This document shows, in pieces, positions 8,548 to 15,585 of a DNA stretch of 40,273 bases. Made by a program: the position numbers and the translations under genes. Every line of letters starts with the position of its first letter. The stretch's first letter is position 1. The notes beneath the pieces were generated by a model. That model was given only the letters and a program-made list of their open reading frames with translations, was not told the DNA's origin and did not search any database. The DNA comes from Mailhella sp. (lineage in GTDB: Bacteria > Desulfobacterota > Desulfovibrionia > Desulfovibrionales > Desulfovibrionaceae), in NCBI GenBank assembly GCA_017408905.1, contig JAFQTU010000041.1:1-40273 (forward strand), given 5' to 3'.

Positions 8548-9222
8548 TTATCTCAGTACCGTGCGCACGGCGGGCTTCATGATCCCTTTTTCCGCAAGCA
8601 TGATGCTTGCGCCGGGATGCGTGGTCGCCACGCGGGTCAGGGCGCTCTGGGCGGCTTCGAAATCGGCGAACGGGCCCATAGCCATCGTGCCGCCGTGGAT
8701 GTGCAGCAGGGAGGAAGCGTCGCGCACGCCAAGGCGGATGAGGCGGCCGAGCTGATGCTGTACGGCCTGCAGGCTGGGCGGCACGTCCTGAAGGTGGACG
8801 TAAAACTCCTGCCGGTCGGAAAGCAGGCGGCCCTTCCTGTCGCCCACCACTTCGATGGTCACGCGGGAGACCCCCTTCTTCTTTATGCCAAGGCTCTTGG
8901 CGGCGGCGTACGAAAGGTCGATGATACGGCGCTTCTTATAGGGGCCGCGGTCGTTGATGCGTACCACGATGCTCTTGCCGTTGTCCTTCCGCGTGACTTT
9001 GACAAGGGAACCGAGGGGTATGGTCTTGTGGGCGGCCGTCATGGCGAACATATCGTACGATTCGCCGTTGGCCGTTACCTTGCCGTGATGCCATGCCCCG
9101 TACCACGAGGCCGTGCCCTTCTGCGTGAAGGCTTTCTGGGTGCGGGCTTCGGCCATGCCGGAAGCGCTCAGGAAAAGCGCCGCCAGAACCGCCGCGAAAA
9201 CCCGCCGGAAAAAAAATGTCAT
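8548..9222 (-). CDS. rlpA: RlpA family septal-ring lytic transglycosylase-like protein
   Basis: RlpA proteins act on peptidoglycan in the periplasm, often at division sites. The 224-aa product has a signal peptide (about 1-26, ending GMAEA). A double-psi beta-barrel domain (about 34-125) follows, with KGTASWYGAWHHGKVTANGE, PLGSLVKVT and VRINDRGPY; the last holds the family's catalytic-type Asp. The C-terminal 85 residues look like a SPOR repeat that binds denuded glycan. No lipobox Cys is seen, so it is probably soluble. A GGAG site lies 8 nt before the ATG. A TTGACA promoter lies about 100 bp upstream on the same strand. Confidence 0.88.
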   Translation of the reverse strand: MTFFFRRVFAAVLAALFLSASGMAEARTQKAFTQKGTASWYGAWHHGKVTANGESYDMFAMTAAHKTIPLGSLVKVTRKDNGKSIVVRINDRGPYKKRRIIDLSYAAAKSLGIKKKGVSRVTIEVVGDRKGRLLSDRQEFYVHLQDVPPSLQAVQHQLGRLIRLGVRDASSLLHIHGGTMAMGPFADFEAAQSALTRVATTHPGASIMLAEKGIMKPAVRTVLR

Positions 9223-9296
9223 GCATACTCCGGAACAGGGTATCCGCTCCCGCTTCTGCCGAACCGGGAACAGGTCACTCAGGGTATATCCCTTTT

Positions 9297-9325
9297 AATA
9301 TCTCACCCGCTGGCAAGGCTGTCAA
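9297..9325 (-). promoter_or_regulatory. Predicted sigma-70 promoter for rlpA
   Basis: On the minus strand TTGACA (9325-9320) is followed by a 17-nt spacer and GATATT (9302-9297), about 75 bp upstream of the rlpA start. The -35 is perfect and the -10 is moderate. Confidence 0.5.
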
Positions 9326-9401
9326 GCAGGCCCGCGAAAGCCGCCAGCACCGTGGAACGATTCCCTTCGTTCCCCGTTTCCCGGGGGTGCACAAGCTCCG
9401 C

Positions 9402-9430
9402 TTGCGCCAAGCGCCACCCCGTACTAGTAT
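9402..9430 (+). promoter_or_regulatory. Possible promoter for the 1031-aa membrane protein
   Basis: TTGCGC (9402-9407), a 17-nt spacer and TAGTAT (9425-9430) lie 27 bp before the ATG at 9458. The match is moderate, but the spacing is ideal and the gene has no upstream partner on this strand. Confidence 0.35.
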
Positions 9431-9457
9431 GGCCGCAAATCAGTTTCCGGGTGAGCC

Positions 9458-12400
9458 ATGACTTCACACTACCCCTATTACGACCCCGAGGATTATCAGC
9501 TCCTCGCCATGATAAGCCAGACTGTGGAAAAGAACCGCCACGGGCAGGCCCGCGTCATGTCCAAACTCAGCCCCAACGGCATCATCGAGCTTTCCGAGCC
9601 CATCGAACTGCGCATGGCTTCGGCCGTCCTCCGCCTGCTGGACACGCTGGAACAGGGCAAGGCCGACGAACGCCTGTGGGCGCTGGCCGCCCTGCACGAA
9701 GAGGTGCTGGTCATGTCGCGCACCTTCCTGCGCATCAACACGGGCCGCGTGCTCGTGCAGATCATGAAGGAACTGGTGCGCGCCAAGGGCGACTTCGAGG
9801 CACAGCTCCGCCTTGCCCACGATTTCCGGCAGGCCGCCACGGGCAGGCATTCCGTGGTGCGCCGCCTCCTGCACCGCTACTTCATGCTGGAAATGCCCGA
9901 AGACTGGACGCAGGCCGTGTTCGACAATCACGTGCACGACGCCAATACCAAGGGCCGCAAGAACGCCACGCACCTTATCATGGACGCATGGCTCAAGGGC
10001 ATCCGCTACCTTACGGTCATCTACTACAACTACGTTTCGCCCGAAGCCGCCAGCGAACTCCTGCGCGCCGCCGAGATCATGGGCCTGCACGTGCGCATAG
10101 GCCTGCTTTTCCACGCGCCGTTCCGGGGCCGCCTTGTGGACCTCATCTGGATACCGCGCAACGTCACCAACGCCGAAGATTTCCTCGATTTCCTTGCCAA
10201 GTCCGAGATAGCGCGGCTGATGAAGGAAGGCCGCTCGGCCACGCGCTGGCTGGAACGGCGCATCCTGCACATCCTCGACATCTGGAACGAAACCGAACGC
10301 CTGCGCCTTGCCACGCTTATCGGCGGCACGGCCGACCCGCTGGACAGCCGCGAATTCATGGCCTTCGTGGGAAGCGGGCAGGCCTCGCTCCAGCACTTAG
10401 CGGAGTTCATCCACAAGAAGATCTTCCCCTTCATGGAGCACCGAGCCGCCGCCCTGCGCGACACCCTTGCCCAGACCGACCTGCCCGAAGGCCGCCGCAT
10501 CGAAGCGCAGGCCTCGCTGGAAACGCTGGACAACTTCACCGTCGAGGCCGTGCTCTCCCGGCTCAACGACCCGCATCTCTGCCCGGAATCCGCCCATCTG
10601 CAAAGCGCCTGCGATTCGCCGGACTGCCCGGAACTCCTGAACCTGCCGCCCCTCGACCTGCTCAAGAAGCTGGGCGGGCTGTATTCCAGCGCGCGCGCCA
10701 TCCTGAACCTTGCCAAGCTCTCGCCCGAAGACGTGCTCGAACTGCTGTGGGACTGCAAGGGCCGCATCACGCACCTTGAGCTTTTCAACTTCAAGGACTG
10801 GCAGAACGGCGACATGGAGCCCATCCAGCAGATCAACGAGCTTCAGCACGCCGTCAACGACGGTTCCGTGCCCCGCCTCAAGCATATCATCCTCACCATG
10901 CTGCGCGACGCTTCGCCCTCGGCACATGGCGGCGAAGCACGCGACCTTGCGGAACAGCACGCCGTCAAGGAATCCCCGCGCCTGCGCAAGATGCGCGTCA
11001 TCCTGCAGAACCTGCCCGTGTTCTGCAGCTACTACCGCACGTCCAAACTGCGCACCTCGCTGGGCACGGACTCCACCAGCCGCCCGGGTTCGCGCTTCGG
11101 CATGGGCCTTGCCTACCCCGAGACCCTGCCCCGCCGCGCCCGCCGCGAACTGGACGACACCGGCCGTTCGGCCCATCTGCTCCTGCCCATCCGCACCGAA
11201 CTGAAGGAGCAGATAACCTATACGTCCGGTCTCAGCGCCGAGGAAGTCTCGCCCCTCACGCGCTTCCTGCGACACATTCCCGGCCTGCGGCATCTCGGCC
11301 AGAGCCGCAAACGCGAATGGAAGGCCTTTTCCCGCAATTCCGTGGTCTGCAACGACGGCCGGTGCAGTATCGCCACCAGCAAGGATTCCGCCAGCGGCAA
11401 TATCATCACGCTGGGCGGCAACGACAAGATCTTCTCCAACGGCTTCCGACCTGCCGCCAAGGAAGAGCTTTCCCCCGGCGAGAAGGTGCATTACCTGAAT
11501 TCCCGCCTCACCAACGCCCTGCGCTTCTTCATCGGCTTCCTGCCCGCCTTCTTCTCCTTCCTGTTCACGCAGACGGGGATGCTGGCGTGGCTGGGCGCGC
11601 CGCTGTGGTTCCTCATCTCGGCGGTGCGCAACATCGTACAGGCCGTGCTGGGCAACGGCGGCTGGCACCGTTCGTCGCTCCTGCACTGGAAAAGCTATGT
11701 GGCGTGGACGAACGTCTATACCTCGCTGATGTTCAACGGCCTTGCCGTGGTGCTCCTCGAGCCCATCCTGCGCTGGAAGGTGCTCCAGCTCGGCATGGGC
11801 TGGAACATCATCACGGCCCCGGTAGGAACGTACCTTGTTCTGGGGCTGGCCTGCGGCCTGTTCAAGATGGGAACGCACGCCCTTCAGGGCTTTTCCGCCC
11901 GAAGCCTGTACATCGACGCCCTGTGCACCCTGCTCTCCCTGCCGCTCATCCTGCTCGTCCATGCCGTCCTGCTTGTCGCCGTGAGCCTGCTGAACTGCGA
12001 TGCGGCCGAGCTCATCCCCTTCACGGTGTTCGTGGTGAAGCTGGTCTCGGACTTCGCCGTGGGCGTGGCGGACGGCATCTTCGACCGCGACCGCAACCTG
12101 CGCCTGCGCATGACCGACTACCGCAGCCGCCTGAGCGCCGCCCTCACCCTGTACAGCCGCCTTGAGGCCATGTTCCCGGAAAAGAACGTGCTGAATATGC
12201 TCTCGCACCCTTCCGACCTGCTCAAGACGCTGGAAAAGCTCGACCCTCAGCTCCGGCTGGACATCCTCATCAACGCGCTGGACCTCATGTACTTCTGGTT
12301 CTACCAGCCCCGCGCCAACTACGCCCTCCTGCATCATCTGCGGCGCTTCTCCAAGAGTGAAAAGCTGGTGCTCCTGCGTATGCAGGAAGTGCTGAGGCTG

Positions 12401-12553
12401 GAAAAGCTGGTCAGCCAGCTCCTCATCCACGGCCTTGTGGGCGAGAACTTCGCCGGGCCGCTCTCCTTCTACGTGGCGCACAATCAGGAATACCTGCATC
12501 AGATGACAGCCGCCATACTTGGCGAACGCACGGCGAAAGCCCGCGAACGCTGA
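9458..12553 (+). CDS. Large multi-pass membrane protein, function unknown
   Basis: I do not recognise this 1031-aa protein as a named family. Residues 1-150 are helical and soluble-looking. Residues 155-222 resemble the PHP scaffold: HVHD at 158-161, GIRYLTVIYYNYVSPEAA, LLRAAEIMGLHVRIGL. The usual second histidine motif (TDH) is replaced by YYN, so the resemblance is structural at best. A long charged region follows (230-680). Five hydrophobic segments then lie at about 686-705, 708-735, 755-773, 784-806 and 820-846, with a possible sixth at 853-872. A soluble Leu-rich helical tail (880-1031) ends the protein. The start has GGGTGAG at 5-6 nt. It stands alone between rlpA (divergent) and trmL (convergent). 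Confidence 0.8.
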   Translation: MTSHYPYYDPEDYQLLAMISQTVEKNRHGQARVMSKLSPNGIIELSEPIELRMASAVLRLLDTLEQGKADERLWALAALHEEVLVMSRTFLRINTGRVLVQIMKELVRAKGDFEAQLRLAHDFRQAATGRHSVVRRLLHRYFMLEMPEDWTQAVFDNHVHDANTKGRKNATHLIMDAWLKGIRYLTVIYYNYVSPEAASELLRAAEIMGLHVRIGLLFHAPFRGRLVDLIWIPRNVTNAEDFLDFLAKSEIARLMKEGRSATRWLERRILHILDIWNETERLRLATLIGGTADPLDSREFMAFVGSGQASLQHLAEFIHKKIFPFMEHRAAALRDTLAQTDLPEGRRIEAQASLETLDNFTVEAVLSRLNDPHLCPESAHLQSACDSPDCPELLNLPPLDLLKKLGGLYSSARAILNLAKLSPEDVLELLWDCKGRITHLELFNFKDWQNGDMEPIQQINELQHAVNDGSVPRLKHIILTMLRDASPSAHGGEARDLAEQHAVKESPRLRKMRVILQNLPVFCSYYRTSKLRTSLGTDSTSRPGSRFGMGLAYPETLPRRARRELDDTGRSAHLLLPIRTELKEQITYTSGLSAEEVSPLTRFLRHIPGLRHLGQSRKREWKAFSRNSVVCNDGRCSIATSKDSASGNIITLGGNDKIFSNGFRPAAKEELSPGEKVHYLNSRLTNALRFFIGFLPAFFSFLFTQTGMLAWLGAPLWFLISAVRNIVQAVLGNGGWHRSSLLHWKSYVAWTNVYTSLMFNGLAVVLLEPILRWKVLQLGMGWNIITAPVGTYLVLGLACGLFKMGTHALQGFSARSLYIDALCTLLSLPLILLVHAVLLVAVSLLNCDAAELIPFTVFVVKLVSDFAVGVADGIFDRDRNLRLRMTDYRSRLSAALTLYSRLEAMFPEKNVLNMLSHPSDLLKTLEKLDPQLRLDILINALDLMYFWFYQPRANYALLHHLRRFSKSEKLVLLRMQEVLRLEKLVSQLLIHGLVGENFAGPLSFYVAHNQEYLHQMTAAILGERTAKARER

Positions 12554-12561
12554 CGGCCCGC

Positions 12562-12605
12562 AAAAAAAGACGCTCTGCCAGAACTCTGACAGAGCGTCTT
12601 TTTTT
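12562..12605. terminator. Bidirectional intrinsic terminator
   Basis: A-tract plus GACGCTCTG (12569-12577) pairs with CAGAGCGTC (12590-12598) followed by a T-tract. The 16-bp A-to-T stem would terminate both the membrane protein gene (+) and trmL (-). Confidence 0.85.
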
Positions 12606-12619
12606 ACACGGGAAAGCGG

Positions 12620-13084
12620 CTATGCCCACTCTTCCAGCGCACCGACCCCGGCAAGCGCGAAATACAGCACTATGCCAGCCGACGTGGAAAGGTTGAGACT
12701 GCGGATGCAGTTCCGCGTGGGGATGCGCACGCGATGGGCCGCAAGCTCCAGCACTTCCGGCGGCAGTCCCGAGGATTCCGGCCCGAACACAAGGCTGTCC
12801 TGCAACGAGAAGGAAAAGCGGTGCACGGGCTCGCCGCCCCTCGCGCTGGTGCAGACCAGCCTGCGGCCAGCACCGTCGGCTTCAAGGTAGGCCGGGAGCG
12901 AAGGCCACACCTTCCAGTCCACGTGCGGCCAGTAGTCCAGCCCGGCGCGCTTCAAATGCTTATCGTCGATAACGAAGCCCAGCGGCTCTATGAGGTGGAG
13001 CTGAACGCCCGTGCCTGCGCAGAGCCGCGCCACGTTACCGGTATTCGGCGGTATTTCGGGCTGATAGAGAACGATGTGGAGCAT
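12620..13084 (-). CDS. trmL: tRNA (cytidine/uridine-34-2'-O)-methyltransferase TrmL
   Basis: TrmL methylates the ribose of the wobble base in leucine tRNAs, using S-adenosylmethionine. The 154-aa product has the SPOUT trefoil-knot features of the family: MLHIVLYQPEIPPNTGNVARLCAGTG at the N-terminus, LVFGPESSGLP in the knot region, and IPTRNCIRSLNLSTSAGIVLY at the C-terminus. The length is typical. It may be co-transcribed with the 30-aa gene upstream (13195-13287), although a terminator-like hairpin lies between them. Confidence 0.93.
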   Translation of the reverse strand: MLHIVLYQPEIPPNTGNVARLCAGTGVQLHLIEPLGFVIDDKHLKRAGLDYWPHVDWKVWPSLPAYLEADGAGRRLVCTSARGGEPVHRFSFSLQDSLVFGPESSGLPPEVLELAAHRVRIPTRNCIRSLNLSTSAGIVLYFALAGVGALEEWA

Positions 13085-13135
13085 ATCTTCCGCCTATAAA
13101 AAAACGCCCCCGCAACGCGAAGACGCCAGAAAAGA

Positions 13136-13154
13136 CGGCGGAAAAGCTCCGCCG
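13136..13154 (-). terminator. Terminator-like hairpin after the 30-aa gene
   Basis: CGGCGGA (13136-13142) and TCCGCCG (13148-13154) form a 7-bp stem. On the minus strand it is followed by TCTTTTC, so it can end a short transcript of the 30-aa gene before trmL. Confidence 0.5.
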
Positions 13155-13194
13155 CCCACAATTCACGACTGCCGGGCCGAAAAACCGGGCCGTA

Positions 13195-13287
13195 TCAATG
13201 GTGTTCTTTATTGGGGTTGTTCTTCTTGAGGTAGTAGAGAGCAGAGGCTACGCCGGCAATGCCGAGAAAGAAGAAAAAGAAGTCCAT
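13195..13287 (-). CDS. 30-aa predicted single-pass membrane miniprotein
   Basis: A minus-strand reading frame of 30 codons encodes one hydrophobic helix. It starts MDF, continues with a run of Phe, then LGIAGVASALYYL, and ends in a polar KKNNPNKEHH tail. The ribosome site is strong: AGGAG lies 6 nt upstream of the ATG. A terminator-like hairpin follows the stop. The positive tail suggests a cytoplasmic C-terminus. Such small proteins often adjust larger membrane complexes, but no partner can be named from the sequence; the nearest genes are trmL and the PHP phosphatase. It could still be a chance frame, though the ribosome site and composition argue against that. Confidence 0.6.
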   Translation of the reverse strand: MDFFFFFLGIAGVASALYYLKKNNPNKEHH

Positions 13288-13477
13288 GCTAATCTCCTGG
13301 GGCTTTATGTCCGCCACGGCGGCAGACCATGTTTTCCCACACTATCCTGAACTTTCCCTTTGCGCAAGAGCCTTTTCCTACGGTTGCGGCCTGTTCGCAA
13401 AGAACGTATCATATCCTGCCGTAAACACGGCCCTCAGCCTTCTCCGGCCCGGCCATGACCCAAGCAAGGAACAAGCC

Positions 13478-14311
13478 ATGATACGCGTCGATCTCCATAC
13501 CCACACCAATCACTCCCACGCCCGCGACTCTGTGCGCGAAATGTTCGAAGCCGGTCAGGCCAAGGGCCTTGTCGTCCACGGCTTTTCCGAACATTCCCCG
13601 CGCCCCCTTGGCTACGATTATCCCGTGGAATACCGCGAGCACCTTGCCGCCACCTTCGAGGAATACCTCGACGAGGTGCGCGGGCTGAAGGCCGAACAGG
13701 CCGGGCGCGGCGTTACCGTGCTTCTCGGCCTCGAAGCCGACTGGCTGGAAGACGAGCTGGACTACATCCGGCAGATGGTCTCGGCCCACGAGTACGATTA
13801 CCTCATCGCAGGCATCCATTTCCTTGGCAGATGGGGCTTCGACGCCACCGCCGACGACTGGAACGTGCTTTCCTTCGAGGAGAAGTGCGGCCACTACGAG
13901 CATTACTACCGCACCATGAAGAAGATGGCCGAAACGCGCCTCTTCCACATCGTGGCCCATCCCGACCTCGTGAAGATCTTCTCCGTGGACGATTTCAACC
14001 GCTGGCTCGACCTTCCCGGCAGCATGGAGCTCATCCGCGAAGCCCTCACCGCCGTGCGCGACGCAGGCATGGCTATGGAGATATCCATCGCCGGTACGCG
14101 CAAGCCCTGCCGCGAGATCTACCCCGGGCCGCGCATCCTGCGCCTTGCCCGTGAGCTCGGCCTGCCCATTTCCTTCGCTTCCGACAGCCACGCCACCGAA
14201 CACGTAGCATGGAACTTCGACGAGCTGGCCCGCTATGCCGCCGCCGAAGGCTGGACCGAAAGCGTGTACTTCACCCGCGAAGGCATGAAGAGCCTGCCCT
14301 TCCTCGACTGA
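13478..14311 (+). CDS. PHP-domain phosphatase, histidinol-phosphatase (HisK) type
   Basis: This PHP-superfamily phosphoesterase most resembles bacterial histidinol-phosphatases of the HisK class, which dephosphorylate L-histidinol phosphate in histidine synthesis. The 277-aa product shows the four metal-binding motifs: DLHTHTNHS (5-13), SEHSPRP, an internal GLEADWL with IAGIHFL, and AHPD with a C-terminal SDSHA. I chose the ATG at 13478 (AAGGA upstream, and it puts the HxH motif at residues 6-8 as usual). The upstream extension from 13259 is not protein-like. It has no his neighbours here, so another PHP phosphatase role is possible. Confidence 0.85.
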   Translation: MIRVDLHTHTNHSHARDSVREMFEAGQAKGLVVHGFSEHSPRPLGYDYPVEYREHLAATFEEYLDEVRGLKAEQAGRGVTVLLGLEADWLEDELDYIRQMVSAHEYDYLIAGIHFLGRWGFDATADDWNVLSFEEKCGHYEHYYRTMKKMAETRLFHIVAHPDLVKIFSVDDFNRWLDLPGSMELIREALTAVRDAGMAMEISIAGTRKPCREIYPGPRILRLARELGLPISFASDSHATEHVAWNFDELARYAAAEGWTESVYFTREGMKSLPFLD

Positions 14312-14410
14312 CTGTAACGATTTGAAAGCTTCCCGCTCTTGGCAGAAAGGCCGGGTATGCTTATTCTGAACGTATCGGCCCTCTGCGGCTTCATACCATC
14401 AGGAGATATT

Positions 14411-15274
14411 ATGACCAGCCAATTCAAGACCTTCATGCTCATGGCGGCCCTTTCCGCCGTCCTCATCTTCATGGGCGGCGCGCTTGGCGGCCAGAACGGC
14501 ATCCTCTTCGCCCTTGTCTTCGCTCTGATCATGAACGTGGGCAGCTACTGGTATTCCGACAAGATCGTGCTTTCCATGTATCGCGCCCAGGAACTCGCCC
14601 CCGAAGACGCCCCCGTGGTGCATCAGATGGTGGAAGAACTGGCCCGCAACGCCGGTGTGCCCAAGCCCCGCCTCTACATCGTCCCGCAGGACGCTCCTAA
14701 CGCCTTCGCTACCGGCCGCGACCCGGAACACGGCGTTATCGCCGTCACGCAGGGCATCATGCGCCTGCTCCCGCCCGAACAGCTCAAGGGCGTTCTGGCC
14801 CACGAAATGGCCCATATCGCCAACCGCGACATCCTTGTGCAGACCGTGGCCGGCGTTATCGCCTCGGCCATCACCGCCATTGCCAACATGCTCCAGTGGG
14901 CCATGATCTTCGGCGGCAACCGCGACGAGGAAGGCAACAGCACCAACCCGCTGGCCGCCATTGCCCTGATGATACTCGGCCCCATCGCCGCCTCCCTCAT
15001 CCAGATGGCCATTTCCCGCCGCCGCGAATACATGGCCGACGCCGCTGGCGCTTCCTACTGCAACGACCCTATGGCGCTGGCCTACGCCCTGCATAACCTC
15101 GATGCCTACAGCCGCAATATCCCCATGCAGGCCAACCCCGCCACCGAGAATATGTTCATCGTGAATCCGCTTACCGGCGGCTCCGTCCAGCGCCTGTTCA
15201 GCACGCATCCTCCTATGGAAGAGCGCATCGCCAACCTTCAGGAAATGGCGCATACCGGCAGGTATCCGCATTAA
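14411..15274 (+). CDS. htpX: Membrane zinc metalloprotease HtpX
   Basis: HtpX is an inner-membrane M48 protease that removes misfolded membrane proteins. The 287-aa product has two N-terminal membrane helices (about 7-24 and 29-47). The zinc motif HEMAH (131-135) is complete, two further hydrophobic stretches follow (about 145-168 and 187-205), and the third metal ligand lies in RRREYMADA. A C-terminal STHPPMEERI, typical of the family, is present. AGGAG ends 5-6 nt before the chosen ATG at 14411; the upstream in-frame ATG at 14339 lacks this. The gene stands alone and ends in a strong terminator. Confidence 0.94.
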   Translation: MTSQFKTFMLMAALSAVLIFMGGALGGQNGILFALVFALIMNVGSYWYSDKIVLSMYRAQELAPEDAPVVHQMVEELARNAGVPKPRLYIVPQDAPNAFATGRDPEHGVIAVTQGIMRLLPPEQLKGVLAHEMAHIANRDILVQTVAGVIASAITAIANMLQWAMIFGGNRDEEGNSTNPLAAIALMILGPIAASLIQMAISRRREYMADAAGASYCNDPMALAYALHNLDAYSRNIPMQANPATENMFIVNPLTGGSVQRLFSTHPPMEERIANLQEMAHTGRYPH

Positions 15275-15294
15275 AAGAAAACCGGAAAAGACAG

Positions 15295-15327
15295 AGGCCG
15301 AGGCTTGCTAAAAGCCTTGGCCTTTTT
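15295..15327 (+). terminator. Intrinsic terminator after htpX
   Basis: AGGCCGAGGCTT (15295-15306) pairs with AAGCCTTGGCCT (15312-15323) with one G-U pair, followed by a T-run. It lies 20 bp after the htpX stop. Confidence 0.85.
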
Positions 15328-15339
15328 GTATGCTTTTTA

Positions 15340-15570
15340 GACCGTCTTGGATTTCCTGCCGGAAATCCGCTGAAAGGCAGGCTGACTTTCCAGTCAGCCT
15401 AAGAGTCCTTCGAGCGCAGACCTGACCGGATCGCGCCTCGTGAGCCTGCGGCTCCCTCTGCGGCGCTCCGCTGTTACCTTCAGACCGCTCCTCGCCCGCC
15501 TCCATGCCGACTTCCAGTCGGCGCGGGGTCGTCGCTCAAACCGCCGCTTTGCGGCGGCGCCTCCGGCGGG
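15340..15570. other. Gene-free stretch packed with perfect small hairpins
   Basis: This part of the 310-bp gap between htpX and the next gene holds at least six tight stem-loops: 15349-15368 (8-bp stem, loop TGCC), 15379-15400 (9-bp stem, loop TTCC), 15442-15454 (5-bp, loop TGC), 15506-15522 (7-bp, loop TCC), 15541-15557 (7-bp, loop TTT) and 15558-15568 (4-bp, loop TCC). Two share the core GACT-TTCC-AGTC or GACT-TCC-AGTC. No convincing reading frame was found. It may be a structured leader or small RNA, or a cluster of degenerate palindromic repeats. Confidence 0.5.
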
Positions 15571-15585
15571 GTCAAGGAATTTTTT

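Noticed and set aside
10397..12499. 700-codon antisense frame opposite the 1031-aa membrane protein
   Set aside because: It has a Gln/Gly/Val/His-rich shadow composition, while the plus-strand frame has membrane helices, a ribosome site and a terminator.
14312..14410. Heat-shock promoter before htpX
   Set aside because: TTGGCA at 14339 has no -10 box at a good distance (TATGCT would be only 11 nt away), and no convincing sigma-32 match was found.
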